Shown here: positions 1 to 7,303 of the stretch, in pieces
How the letters are laid out: every line of letters begins with the position of its first letter
Numbering within the stretch: the stretch's first letter is position 1
Virus record (IMG/VR): IMGVR_UViG_3300024320_000025
Location: 1 to 30,775 of that record
Strand: one strand, 5' to 3'
DNA: 30,775 nt
Source: a virus
Notes under the pieces: model-generated
Databases searched by the model: none
What the model saw: only the letters and a program-made list of their open reading frames with translations
What the model was told of the DNA's origin: nothing
Translations under genes and position numbers: made by a program

Positions 1-1
1 A

Positions 2-892
2 CTGTCTGAGTGGCTAGGGCAGGTCTGTAACGATGGGAGGATACACGGTACTATCAACAACATCGGGGCTTGGACAGGGCGTTGTGCTCATAACAACCCT
101 AACACAGCTAACATCTCTTCAGTCTTTCATGGAGATGCTAAAACACCAGTCGAAGAAGTCAAGAAGAAATACGATGGATTCTTACGGCAGTGTTGGGGTA
201 CACCTGATGGTTCGTATCTTGTAGGTTGTGACGCAGACGGTATCCAACTTAGGGTTCTTGCTGATTACCTATGGCGACACTTTGACGCTGACCAGTATGC
301 ACTAGCTATTATGGAGGGCAATAAAGAGGATGAAACAGACATTCATAATGTTAACAAACGTGCATTAGGTGTCGAGAGTGCCACAAGGGATGACGCAAAG
401 ACTTTCATCTACAGTTGGCTCCTTGGAGCAGGGGTAGCTAAAACTGCCTCGATACTAGGTGTTAATCAAAGAGAGGCTCAAGCTGCTCGTACTCGTTTTG
501 AACAGGGTATTGATGGGTTGGCCCCTTTAAAGAGACGACTTATCCCTTACATTGGTGAACAGGGGTATTTCACAGGGTACGATGGCCGTAAGGTTAAAGT
601 ACCTAGCGAGTATAAAGTACTAGCGGGTCTTCTTCAATCAGGGGAGAGTGTGTTGATGAAACATACCCTCATTAACTTCCACAAGAAAGCTAGGGCAGAA
701 GGTATCAACTTCAAGATGACGGCTTTTGTTCATGATGAATATCAGGTGGAAGTTATAGGCACTGAGGAAGAGGCACACCACATGGGTAAGCTCATAGCCA
801 CTACTATGACGCAGACTGGTGAAGAACTTGGTTTTAGAATACCAACTCCAGGTTCTTATGACTTAGGGAGGACTTGGTATGATACTCACTAA
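2..892 (+). CDS. DNA polymerase, family A (T7 gp5-like), C-terminal part
   Basis: Replicative family A DNA polymerase; the 5' part lies outside the window. The reading frame is open from base 2, upstream of the first ATG at 311. Visible in order: a TGRCAHNNPNTANI segment matching the family TGR motif; motif A as VGCDADG with the metal-binding Asp codon at 230-232; the O-helix motif B RDDAKTFIYSWLLGAG, nearly identical to the T7 version and keeping the Lys and Tyr of K-TFIY; and motif C as VHDEYQV with the catalytic Asp at 734-736. These are the palm and fingers of a T7-type polymerase with no break. It overlaps the next gene by 14 bases. The N-terminal exonuclease domain cannot be judged from this window. 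Confidence 0.96.
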   Translation: MSEWLGQVCNDGRIHGTINNIGAWTGRCAHNNPNTANISSVFHGDAKTPVEEVKKKYDGFLRQCWGTPDGSYLVGCDADGIQLRVLADYLWRHFDADQYALAIMEGNKEDETDIHNVNKRALGVESATRDDAKTFIYSWLLGAGVAKTASILGVNQREAQAARTRFEQGIDGLAPLKRRLIPYIGEQGYFTGYDGRKVKVPSEYKVLAGLLQSGESVLMKHTLINFHKKARAEGINFKMTAFVHDEYQVEVIGTEEEAHHMGKLIATTMTQTGEELGFRIPTPGSYDLGRTWYDTH

Positions 893-1325
893 GGTTTGTG
901 TAGTTTGTGAAACTGAGAAAGAACACTCTGAGTTTCACGCTAACAAGCAGATGAAGGACGGTAAGGATAGCCGCTGTAAAATCTGTAAGAAGACAATAGC
1001 AAAGGAGAGATACACCAATGACTGGTTTAAAGCTACATGTACCCTGAAGAGGTCTTGGTGCTCTAAGAATGGAGTACCTTACGACCTTGATCCTGAGTAT
1101 CTAGGGGAGATATGGACTGATAACTGCCCAGTGTTTGATAGGCCTTTTATTAAACATGACAAGACTCAGGATATGTCACCCGCCCTAGATAGGATCGACC
1201 CTAACCTTGGTTACGTCAAAGGGAATGTCAAATACATCTCTGCTAGGGCTAACCGAATTAAGTATGATGCATCTGTCGATGAACTTAAAAAGGTACTTGA
1301 CTATATGCAATCAAACATGTTATAA
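879..1325 (+). CDS. Putative zinc-ribbon HNH / endonuclease VII-like nuclease
   Basis: A 148-residue protein with two N-terminal CxxC pairs (CVVC and CKIC, about residues 8-36), which suggest a zinc ribbon. The C-terminal segment LDRIDPNLGYVKGNVKYIS followed by ANRIK is the signature of many small phage HNH/endonuclease VII-type proteins. Its start overlaps the polymerase stop by 14 bases, and a GGGAGG ribosome site lies inside the polymerase gene. Small endonuclease genes beside phage polymerase genes often behave as homing endonucleases; that role is an inference here. The -35 box of the next gene's promoter lies inside its 3' end. Confidence 0.72.
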   Translation: MILTKVCVVCETEKEHSEFHANKQMKDGKDSRCKICKKTIAKERYTNDWFKATCTLKRSWCSKNGVPYDLDPEYLGEIWTDNCPVFDRPFIKHDKTQDMSPALDRIDPNLGYVKGNVKYISARANRIKYDASVDELKKVLDYMQSNML

Positions 1326-1326
1326 T
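1297..1326 (+). promoter_or_regulatory. Sigma70-type promoter for the SSB gene
   Basis: TTGACT at 1297-1302, an 18-base spacer and a perfect TATAAT at 1321-1326. It overlaps the end of the upstream endonuclease gene and sits 35 bases before the SSB start codon, which has an AGGAG ribosome site. It fits extra expression of SSB, a protein needed in quantity. Confidence 0.7.
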
Positions 1327-1361
1327 TCACGAATAATAGAAGAGCTATAGGAGATATACAC

Positions 1362-1904
1362 ATGGCTACTAAAACAATCGAACTGACAGGAACGCTAGAG
1401 TGGGCTAAACTCTTCGAGTCCAACCGTGACAACGGGGAGTATGACGTAGAGACAGACGGTGCTACGACAGTTACACTCCTCATGGAAGATGATGTCTTCA
1501 AAGCCATGAAGGACGCTGGTGTACGTAAGCAAGGTAAACCAGACCCAGACGGTAAAGGAATCCGTGTTACATTCAAGCGTCCTTGGAACGACAAGTTTGG
1601 ACGTGACTGGGCAGCAGGTGCCCCTCAGGTCTTCACCCCAGCTGGAGAGGAGTGGGATATGGAGACAGACGGTCTTATCGGTAACGGCTCGGTAGGTGTT
1701 GTGTTCCTCGACGTATACGATACGAAGATGGGTAAAGGTTGCCGACTAAGTGGTGTTCAGGTTGTTGACCACGTTGAGTTCGAAGGCGGAGGTGGTTCTG
1801 GCCCTTCAATCAAACCTCGAAACTACACCACACAAAGCAGTGCAGCACCAACACCCAAAGCTGCACCAGCTTCTAAAGAGTCTCCTGGTGAGGTGCCCTT
1901 TTGA
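1362..1904 (+). CDS. Single-stranded DNA-binding protein (T7 gp2.5-like role)
   Basis: A 180-residue protein with a beta-rich N-terminal region (about 1-135), a low-complexity Ser/Ala/Pro/Lys linker and an acidic tail ending GEVPF. The layout of OB-type core, flexible linker and short acidic tip with terminal Phe is that of phage and bacterial SSBs. The tip is closer to the bacterial -DDIPF tip than to the T7 gp2.5 end. Position between polymerase and exonuclease supports the role. It would coat ssDNA at the fork and recruit polymerase through the tip. It has its own promoter and an AGGAG ribosome site, and its stop overlaps the next gene's TTG start. Assignment rests on layout and context, not on a strong motif. 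Confidence 0.72.
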   Translation: MATKTIELTGTLEWAKLFESNRDNGEYDVETDGATTVTLLMEDDVFKAMKDAGVRKQGKPDPDGKGIRVTFKRPWNDKFGRDWAAGAPQVFTPAGEEWDMETDGLIGNGSVGVVFLDVYDTKMGKGCRLSGVQVVDHVEFEGGGGSGPSIKPRNYTTQSSAAPTPKAAPASKESPGEVPF

Positions 1905-2326
1905 GTGTAGATGTTAAACCTTCCCTGAGCATAGAGGGAGCTTACGTTAACGGGCTAGGGCAGTTTAAGCTGCCCAACCCAACCTCAACAATGCCTAACG
2001 GTGCTCCACGGAAACAAGAGACCCTTTGGAGGTACGGGGAGGAGCGTAAAGCTGGTAAGACAGCCAAGCACAAGTACATGGGCACGACTTACCGAAAGAA
2101 GAACTACAAGGTACATACCCTTGTATGTGAAGCCTTCCACGGTCCAAAGCCAACTGACACCTCAGTCGTCATCCATATTAATGAGGATGGTACAGACAAC
2201 AGACCTGAAAACTTAAGGTGGGGCACTCAAAAGGAGAATCTAAATATGCCTAAGTTCATAGAGTACTGTAAAAGTAGGACAGGGGTCAAAAGCCCCCGCT
2301 CAAAAGGAATAGCAGCTAAGGGTTAG
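1901..2326 (+). CDS. HNH homing-type endonuclease
   Basis: A 141-residue protein starting with TTG at 1901, overlapping the SSB stop by four bases (TTGA). The segment VHTLVCEAFHGPKP, then VIHINEDGTDNRPENLRWGT and KENLNMP, is the classic HNH_3/I-HmuI-type core of free-standing phage endonucleases. The basic C-terminus may help bind DNA. It is inserted between SSB and exonuclease and is followed by a hairpin and a fresh ribosome site, as expected of an insertion in an otherwise compact operon. The target site cannot be read from the sequence. Confidence 0.82.
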   Translation: MSVDVKPSLSIEGAYVNGLGQFKLPNPTSTMPNGAPRKQETLWRYGEERKAGKTAKHKYMGTTYRKKNYKVHTLVCEAFHGPKPTDTSVVIHINEDGTDNRPENLRWGTQKENLNMPKFIEYCKSRTGVKSPRSKGIAAKG

Positions 2327-2339
2327 GTAAACAAAGGAG

Positions 2340-2360
2340 AGGGGTTACGGCCCCTTTCTT
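2340..2360 (+). terminator. Weak hairpin terminator candidate
   Basis: AGGGG and CCCCT arms around TTACGG, followed by TTTCTT. The stem is only five pairs and the T-run is interrupted, so it may be a partial terminator or chance. It lies in the 56-base gap between the HNH gene and the exonuclease gene. Confidence 0.35.
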
Positions 2361-2382
2361 CACCTAATATGAGGAGAAACCA

Positions 2383-3246
2383 ATGACTAAAGACATCTCA
2401 ACACTAGTAACCGACATGGAGGACGTGATACTCGGTAAGAAAGGATGGGACTCTGTAATAGGGGACCAGATGGCCAAGAACTACTCAACTATCGTAGCTG
2501 ACAGGTTCAGCAAACCACAGGAGCCACGGGCTTACCTATCTATGTCCTCCTTAGGGACACCGTGTGATCGTAAGCTATGGTACAAAATTAACCAACCTGA
2601 GACTGCTATTCCGCTTCGAGCTAACGCCCTGCTCAAGTTTAACTTCGGTGACATGATTGAAGAGCTTGCCTTAAGTATCGCACAGCAAGCAGGACACACT
2701 GTTGAAGGTCAACAGGACCGTATGGAGGCCCACGGTATCGAGGGTAGTCGAGATTGTGTCATTGACGGTATGACCGTTGATGTTAAGTCAGCATCTCCCT
2801 ACTCTTTCAAGAAGTTCCAAGAGGGTAACCTACGAGAGCAAGACCCCTTCGGGTATATCTCTCAACTCTCCTCCTACGTCTACGCAGCTAAAGATGATCC
2901 ACTTGTGACAAATAAGACACACGGTGCATTCTTGGTTATCGACAAGGTTAACGGACACATCTGTTTGGGTATGTATGACTTCACTGAGGAGATGAAGACA
3001 AAGGAAGAAGAGATCACTCGTATCAAAGAGATGGTCAAAACCAAGACACCACCTGAGCGTGGGTTTGAGGACGTACCTCAGAGCAAGACATCACCCAACA
3101 TGAAACTGGGTATGGAGTGCAGTTATTGTGAGTTCAAGAAGGCTTGCTGGCCTGGGCTTAAGATGTTCGCTTACAGCCACGGACCCACCTACCTGACTAA
3201 GATCAAGAAACCTCTACAAGTCAAAGAGGTAGAGGACTGGTCATGA
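2383..3246 (+). CDS. Cas4/RecB-type PD-(D/E)XK exonuclease with Fe-S cysteines
   Basis: A 287-residue nuclease. The catalytic core is visible as IDG (Asp128) followed by VDVKSAS (Asp133, Lys135). A single early cysteine (Cys61, in TPCDRKLWY) plus a C-terminal CSYC..KKAC cluster (Cys246, 249, 255) matches the Cas4/AddB/Dna2 pattern that holds a 4Fe-4S cluster. It probably processes DNA ends for recombination, replication or degradation of host DNA, taking the place held by gp6 exonuclease in T7. It is followed by endonuclease I with a four-base ATGA overlap, so the two are likely translated together. Preceded by a GAGGAG ribosome site. Confidence 0.85.
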   Translation: MTKDISTLVTDMEDVILGKKGWDSVIGDQMAKNYSTIVADRFSKPQEPRAYLSMSSLGTPCDRKLWYKINQPETAIPLRANALLKFNFGDMIEELALSIAQQAGHTVEGQQDRMEAHGIEGSRDCVIDGMTVDVKSASPYSFKKFQEGNLREQDPFGYISQLSSYVYAAKDDPLVTNKTHGAFLVIDKVNGHICLGMYDFTEEMKTKEEEITRIKEMVKTKTPPERGFEDVPQSKTSPNMKLGMECSYCEFKKACWPGLKMFAYSHGPTYLTKIKKPLQVKEVEDWS

Positions 3247-3650
3247 AGAAGAGTAGCACACGACAAAGGGCTATACAGGCTGGTTACCGTTCAGGGTTAG
3301 AGGAGGCACTGAGTATAAACCTCACTGAACGGGAGGTTCCTTTCGAGTACGAGACTATGAAGATCAAGTGGCTTGACAGTAAGATGCGTAGCTACACGCC
3401 TGACTTTATTCTCGAGAATGGTATCATCATTGAAACCAAGGGTAGGTTTGTTTCAGCTGATCGACGTAAACACAAGGAGATCAAGAAGCAATACCCTGAC
3501 CTTGACATACGGTTCGTGTTCAGTAACTCACGGGCTAAACTCTATAAAGGGGCCAAGAGCTCTTACTCCGATTGGTGTGAGAAGGAAGGGTTCCTCTACT
3601 CAGATAAGACCATTCCAGAGGAGTGGATCACAGAGGAGAATAAAGAATGA
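3243..3650 (+). CDS. Endonuclease I, Holliday-junction resolvase (T7 gp3-like)
   Basis: A 135-residue protein that aligns along its whole length with T7 endonuclease I. The shared blocks are RSGLEE (catalytic Glu20), FEYE, YTPDFIL (Asp54), IIETKGRF (Glu64, Lys66), DRRKHKEI, RFVFSNSR-KLYKG and IPEEWI. All four active-site residues (Glu, Asp, Glu, Lys) are kept. The family resolves branched DNA during packaging and breaks down host DNA. The start overlaps the exonuclease stop (ATGA) and the stop overlaps the next gene's start. The usual T7 C-terminal Lys tail is shortened. Confidence 0.96.
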   Translation: MKKSSTRQRAIQAGYRSGLEEALSINLTEREVPFEYETMKIKWLDSKMRSYTPDFILENGIIIETKGRFVSADRRKHKEIKKQYPDLDIRFVFSNSRAKLYKGAKSSYSDWCEKEGFLYSDKTIPEEWITEENKE

Positions 3651-4426
3651 CAACAGGTAAAACAGCTATCGTGTTTAGTTGCGGCCACGCCACACCTGAA
3701 ACAACCAATGAGCGGTTTGACTGGTTAGGTGGCCTCATCTACGACATTAAACCTGACTACGTAGTGGACCTAGGGGATGGTGCGGACATGAAGTCCCTCA
3801 ACTCCTACGACACACGTAAACCAGAGGCGGTAGTATCACAGAACTACGGACGTGACATCGAGTCATACAACGAAGCACAGGACTTGCTCCGTTACCGTTT
3901 CAAGAAGCAACGGCGTAAGCGTCCAGCTTTCTACGGGTTCGAAGGAAACCACGAGCACCGTATCAAAACAGCAATCTCATATGACCCAAGACTTGAAGGA
4001 GACAAGTATGGAATCTCGTTCTCGCACCTCAACACTAAGAAGTGGTTCGACGAGTACCATGAGTACGTTGATGGTGCCCCCGCCATTCATAATTACGATG
4101 GCGTTGACTACGCTCATTACGTGGGCGCTGGTAACTTTGGCCGTGCCATTAGTGGTGTACATCACGCTTACGCTCTCATCCAAAAGCGGTATCGCTCTTG
4201 CAGCGTTGGTCACAGCCATAAGCGCGATATGTATTTTAAGGACGACGTTGGTTCTCATGGTGCAATTGGGGCGGTGGTCGGCTGTTATAAGGGCGCTGCG
4301 GAGGCTTGGGCTGGGCAAGCTAATAAGGAGTGGTGGAAAGGAGTTCTCATCAAAAGAAATGTATCCGATGGTTGTTATGAGCCTCAATGGGTATCGCTTG
4401 ATACACTTAGACGGGAATATGGATGA
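3647..4426 (+). CDS. Calcineurin-like metallophosphoesterase
   Basis: A 259-residue metallophosphoesterase. The motifs run FSCGH (residues 10-14), VDLGDGADM (GD motif, about 41-48), GFEGNHEHR (GNH motif, about 97-105) and VGHSHK near residue 187. The first motif has Cys12 where the family usually has the metal-binding Asp of DxH, a difference worth noting; I have the impression the variant occurs in related marine phage proteins but cannot check it. The substrate is unknown (nucleotide or nucleic acid phosphate ester). The start overlaps endonuclease I. The 3' half, from about 4070, looks richer in GGC/GCG-type codons than its neighbours. Confidence 0.85.
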   Translation: MTTGKTAIVFSCGHATPETTNERFDWLGGLIYDIKPDYVVDLGDGADMKSLNSYDTRKPEAVVSQNYGRDIESYNEAQDLLRYRFKKQRRKRPAFYGFEGNHEHRIKTAISYDPRLEGDKYGISFSHLNTKKWFDEYHEYVDGAPAIHNYDGVDYAHYVGAGNFGRAISGVHHAYALIQKRYRSCSVGHSHKRDMYFKDDVGSHGAIGAVVGCYKGAAEAWAGQANKEWWKGVLIKRNVSDGCYEPQWVSLDTLRREYG

Positions 4427-4446
4427 GGACATACATGATCGTATCA

Positions 4447-4471
4447 GGGGTGACAAATAGTCATCCCTTTT
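4447..4471 (+). terminator. Intrinsic terminator after the metallophosphoesterase gene
   Basis: GGGGTGAC (4447-4454) pairs with GTCATCCC (4460-4467) as eight pairs with one G.T, loop AAATA, followed by TTTTAT. It ends the transcription unit that includes the polymerase, exonuclease and endonuclease genes, just before a new promoter. Confidence 0.75.
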
Positions 4472-4474
4472 ATC

Positions 4475-4503
4475 TTGACGTAAAGACAACACTGTGATAT
4501 AAT
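4475..4503 (+). promoter_or_regulatory. Sigma70-type promoter for the MazG-RNR unit
   Basis: TTGACG at 4475-4480, a 17-base spacer and a perfect TATAAT at 4498-4503. It starts directly after a terminator and lies 15 bases before the ATG at 4518, so it probably drives the unit from 4518 to the ribonucleotide reductase. Confidence 0.8.
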
Positions 4504-4517
4504 TGGGAGCTCGACAT

Positions 4518-4685
4518 ATGGAATATGTAGTAACGATGAAGGTTAAGGTAGACGAGGATTACTTCTACTTAACGGAGGATGTAGCTGAACGACAGGCTAC
4601 TTTGTCTGAGCAACTTAGGAACGCCTTGTACGACCTAGATGACCTCTCTGTCACACAGGTGTTGGCGGAGGAGGTTGGTCAATGA
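4518..4685 (+). CDS. Small acidic protein, function unknown
   Basis: A 55-residue protein beginning MEYVVTMKVKVDEDYF. A TTG five codons upstream (4503) is in frame, but its T is the last base of the -10 box, so the ATG at 4518 is preferred; it has GGGAG eight bases upstream. The protein looks like a beta-hairpin followed by an acidic helix, with no recognised motif. It is the first gene after the promoter, and its stop overlaps the MazG start (ATGA). Not recognised. Confidence 0.65.
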   Translation: MEYVVTMKVKVDEDYFYLTEDVAERQATLSEQLRNALYDLDDLSVTQVLAEEVGQ

Positions 4686-4996
4686 ATACTATGGAGTACT
4701 CCTATTGGGTTGAAGATAAGATCATGACAGAAGGTAATGACAGGCTTATTGAGAATACACTAGGTCTTGTCGGAGAAGCAGGGGAGGTAGCTGAGAAGAT
4801 AAAGAAACTTATTAGAGACTCCAATCGTTTCTCTAACCAAGACATCGTCAAAGAGTTAGGTGATGTAGTGTTCTACGCTACCGCCCTAGCTAACTACTTC
4901 GAGAGCAGCCTTGAGGAGGTTATTGAACTCAATGTAGATAAACTAGATGACCGCCAAGCAAGAGGTGTGCTAGGGGGTTCCGGCGATGATCGGTGA
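4682..4996 (+). CDS. MazG-like nucleoside triphosphate pyrophosphohydrolase
   Basis: A 104-residue protein with the all-alpha NTP pyrophosphohydrolase signature. GLVGEAGEVAEKIKK gives the first Glu pair and KELGDVVFYATALA gives the ExxD motif, so the metal-binding acidic residues are present. The family hydrolyses (d)NTPs to (d)NMPs; in phages it is thought to adjust nucleotide pools or alarmone levels, which fits its place in the same unit as ribonucleotide reductase. Start and stop both overlap neighbours. Met4 is an alternative start. Confidence 0.87.
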   Translation: MNTMEYSYWVEDKIMTEGNDRLIENTLGLVGEAGEVAEKIKKLIRDSNRFSNQDIVKELGDVVFYATALANYFESSLEEVIELNVDKLDDRQARGVLGGSGDDR

Positions 4997-5390
4997 TTGC
5001 GTAGAGACGCCTCACGGGGTTAAAGACAAGGATGGTTACCCCAGAGCTAAGTACCAAGGTAGGTTGGAGAATGTGTCACGTACCATAATGGGCCTTCTCT
5101 ATGGAAGAGACGCCATCGAGGGTAAGCTAGTGTGTCACACATGTAACAACAGAGCTTGTGTCAACCCCGCTCACCTCTACATTGGAAACCCACAATCCAA
5201 CTCCGACGACAAGTGGGCAGACGGAACCATGTGCCAAGGTGAAACAAGCGGCAGATGGCGTCACGATGTAAAAACAGAAGACCTGTACTATATGTACAAC
5301 GACTTGGGCATGTCACAAGATGCTATTTCTAAACAAGTTGGAATTTCACAAAGCTCCATTTCGGGACGACTAAGGGGACGTAACCGATGA
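4986..5390 (+). CDS. HNH endonuclease with C-terminal helix-turn-helix
   Basis: A 134-residue protein. The segment LVCHTCNNRACVNPAHLYIG followed by PQSNSDD is the HNH core of free-standing phage endonucleases. The C-terminus (DLGMSQDAISKQVGISQSS, about residues 108-126) reads as a helix-turn-helix for DNA recognition. Its start lies inside the end of the MazG gene, and a 22-residue ORF begins on its stop. It is probably a selfish or homing element lying between two nucleotide-metabolism genes. Confidence 0.82.
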   Translation: MIGDCVETPHGVKDKDGYPRAKYQGRLENVSRTIMGLLYGRDAIEGKLVCHTCNNRACVNPAHLYIGNPQSNSDDKWADGTMCQGETSGRWRHDVKTEDLYYMYNDLGMSQDAISKQVGISQSSISGRLRGRNR

Positions 5391-5455
5391 GTGAATACAA
5401 CTCATACCACTATGTAATGCAACTAATTGAACAAACATTAAAGGATAGCTTATGA
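5387..5455 (+). CDS. Possible 22-residue coupled mini-gene
   Basis: An ATG-to-TGA ORF encoding MSEYNSYHYVMQLIEQTLKD plus two residues. It joins its neighbours through ATGA overlaps at both ends: its ATG overlaps the stop of the HNH gene and its TGA overlaps the ATG of the reductase. An AGGGGAC element lies about nine bases upstream, and the reductase ribosome site AAAGGA lies inside it. It may be a true peptide or a leader that couples translation to the reductase. No homology is recognised, and the length allows chance. Confidence 0.45.
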   Translation: MSEYNSYHYVMQLIEQTLKDSL

Positions 5456-7218
5456 TCAAGAACTCAGAATCAGACCGCCCAGTAGGCCCAACAATCGGTC
5501 TGTCTGAAGAGATTCACCAGATGAAGTACCGGTCGAAGGGTGAGAGCTTTCGAGCGGCTATGACACGGGTTGCCAACGCACTCAAGGACGACGAGCACCA
5601 CTTCCAAGAGTTCCGTGATATCCTATACGACATGCGCTTCATGCCGGCTGGACGGGTACAATCAGCTATGGGTGCTCCTAGACGCGTCACGGCTTACAAC
5701 TGCTTTGTGAGTATGACCATCCCTGACTCTATGGAAGGTATCATGCTCGCAGCACAAGAGGCTGCTAAGACTATGCAGCTTGGAGGTGGTATCGGTTATG
5801 ACTTCAGTACCCTCCGTCCCTCAGGTGCCCTCATTAAGGGCCTAGAGAGCCGCTCTAGTGGTCCTCTGAGCTTCATGGGTATCTTTGACGCAGTATGCAA
5901 GACTATCAGCTCAGCTGGCCACCGTAGAGGCGCTCAGATGGGTGTACTGCGGGTAGACCACCCTGACATTTCTTCATTCATCCACGCCAAGACCAATTCA
6001 ACAGCTTTTACACAGTTCAACCTATCAGTAGGTGTCACAGACAAGTTCATGCAAGCTGTTAAAGAAGATGATACCTTTGATTTAGTCTTTGAAGGCCGTG
6101 TCTATGACACTGTCAATGCCCGTGCCCTGTGGGATGACATCCTGCGTAGTACATGGGATTGGGCTGAACCAGGCATCTTGTTCATCGACCGTATTAACAA
6201 GAAGAATAACCTGCACTACTGCGAGACTATTGCAGCGACTAACCCATGCGGTGAGCAACCCTTGCCACCAAACGGTGCATGTCTCCTTGGTTCATTCAAC
6301 CTAGTCAAGTACATCTACGAGTGTGACGGTACCTACTCGTTTGACTACGAGAGCCTTAAGCATGACATCCCGCATGTCGTACGTGCTATGGACAATGTAG
6401 TTGACCGAGCAGTATACCCTCTTCCTTCACAAGAGGCAGAAGCTAAGTCTAAAAGACGTATGGGTCTTGGGGTCACAGGTGTAGCTAACGCTATCGAAGC
6501 TATGGGCCACGAGTATGGCTCCCCTATGTTCCTTCTTACTCTCATGAAGATCATGAAGCTTATCCGTGACACAGCGTATATAGCCTCTGTATCTCTTGCG
6601 GCTGAGAAAGGACCGTTCCCGTTGTACCGCGAAGAGTTCCTCGACAGTGACTTCGCAAAGACACTACCAACAGACATTCGGGATAGGATCAGCCGCTATG
6701 GTATCCGTAACAGCCACCTACTCAGTGTAGCACCAACTGGTACTATCAGCCTCTCAGCTGACAACGTCTCGTCGGGTATCGAACCAGTCTTCTCCTACGG
6801 TTTTGACCGTACTATCCAGACCTTCGATGGCCCACGGGTTGAACGTGTAGACGACTACGGTTACCGCACATTCGGTGTTAAAGGCCGCAAGGCTGATGAC
6901 CTCCCTGTGTTGACCCACGTAGAGGTTCTTAACCTAGCCTCACGCTACGTAGACAGTGCTTGCTCTAAGACCTGTAACGTAGGTGACGATGTGTCATGGG
7001 ATGAGTTCAAAGCTGTGTACATGGCTGCGTATGACGGAGGTGCATCTGGTTGTACTACTTTCCGTGCCTCTGGTAAGCGCTACGGCATCCTCAACGCCTC
7101 CTCCTCCGAGGATGTAGTAGAGGAGAAAGTAGAAGAGGACAACAGTGACTTCGTCGATGAGAAAGAGGGAGGAGCCTGTTACTTCGACGTCAATACAGGT
7201 CAACGTGAGTGTAGTTGA
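5452..7218 (+). CDS. nrdJ: Class II (adenosylcobalamin-dependent) ribonucleotide reductase
   Basis: A 588-residue ribonucleotide reductase making deoxynucleotides for phage replication. The active-site blocks are AYNCFV (Cys84, redox pair), NPCGEQP (Asn264, radical Cys266, Glu268) and GACLLGSFNL (Cys277, second redox Cys). APTGTISLSADN is the phosphate-binding loop. The C-terminal tail has Cys576 and Cys587 (GACYF...RECS), probably the reducing pair. The single-subunit size, the sequence style and the lack of an nrdB neighbour point to the B12-dependent class II. It is the last gene before a terminator and forms one unit with the MazG-like gene. B12 dependence is inferred, not shown. Confidence 0.93.
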   Translation: MIKNSESDRPVGPTIGLSEEIHQMKYRSKGESFRAAMTRVANALKDDEHHFQEFRDILYDMRFMPAGRVQSAMGAPRRVTAYNCFVSMTIPDSMEGIMLAAQEAAKTMQLGGGIGYDFSTLRPSGALIKGLESRSSGPLSFMGIFDAVCKTISSAGHRRGAQMGVLRVDHPDISSFIHAKTNSTAFTQFNLSVGVTDKFMQAVKEDDTFDLVFEGRVYDTVNARALWDDILRSTWDWAEPGILFIDRINKKNNLHYCETIAATNPCGEQPLPPNGACLLGSFNLVKYIYECDGTYSFDYESLKHDIPHVVRAMDNVVDRAVYPLPSQEAEAKSKRRMGLGVTGVANAIEAMGHEYGSPMFLLTLMKIMKLIRDTAYIASVSLAAEKGPFPLYREEFLDSDFAKTLPTDIRDRISRYGIRNSHLLSVAPTGTISLSADNVSSGIEPVFSYGFDRTIQTFDGPRVERVDDYGYRTFGVKGRKADDLPVLTHVEVLNLASRYVDSACSKTCNVGDDVSWDEFKAVYMAAYDGGASGCTTFRASGKRYGILNASSSEDVVEEKVEEDNSDFVDEKEGGACYFDVNTGQRECS

Positions 7219-7220
7219 CC

Positions 7221-7250
7221 TTGACATAACATAACCAAGTATGATATACT
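7221..7250 (+). promoter_or_regulatory. Sigma70-type promoter for the envelope operon
   Basis: Perfect TTGACA at 7221-7226, an 18-base spacer and TATACT at 7245-7250. It follows the reductase stop. The predicted transcription start (about 7257) falls in the first arm of the terminator-like hairpin at 7254-7283. Confidence 0.78.
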
Positions 7251-7253
7251 AAC

Positions 7254-7283
7254 GGGGAGGATCGCAAGGTCTTCCCCTTTTTT
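7254..7283 (+). terminator. Intrinsic terminator / 5' attenuator hairpin
   Basis: GGGGAGGATC (7254-7263) pairs with GGTCTTCCCC (7268-7277), ten pairs with two G.T, closed by a GCAA (GNRA) tetraloop and followed by six T. It is a textbook terminator for the reductase unit. It also lies at the very 5' end of transcripts from the promoter at 7221-7250, so it could attenuate or cap that mRNA. Confidence 0.85.
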
Positions 7284-7303
7284 AATACAGAATAGGAAAA
7301 GAT

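Noticed and set aside
33-224. ATG-started 63-codon frame at the left edge
   Set aside because: The polymerase frame is open through the same region and carries the TGR motif and motif A, so this is a shadow frame.
3852-4460. Plus-strand open frame of about 200 codons inside the metallophosphoesterase gene
   Set aside because: It lies in another frame of a gene with clear family motifs; its product is Ser/Thr-rich low complexity with no ribosome site.
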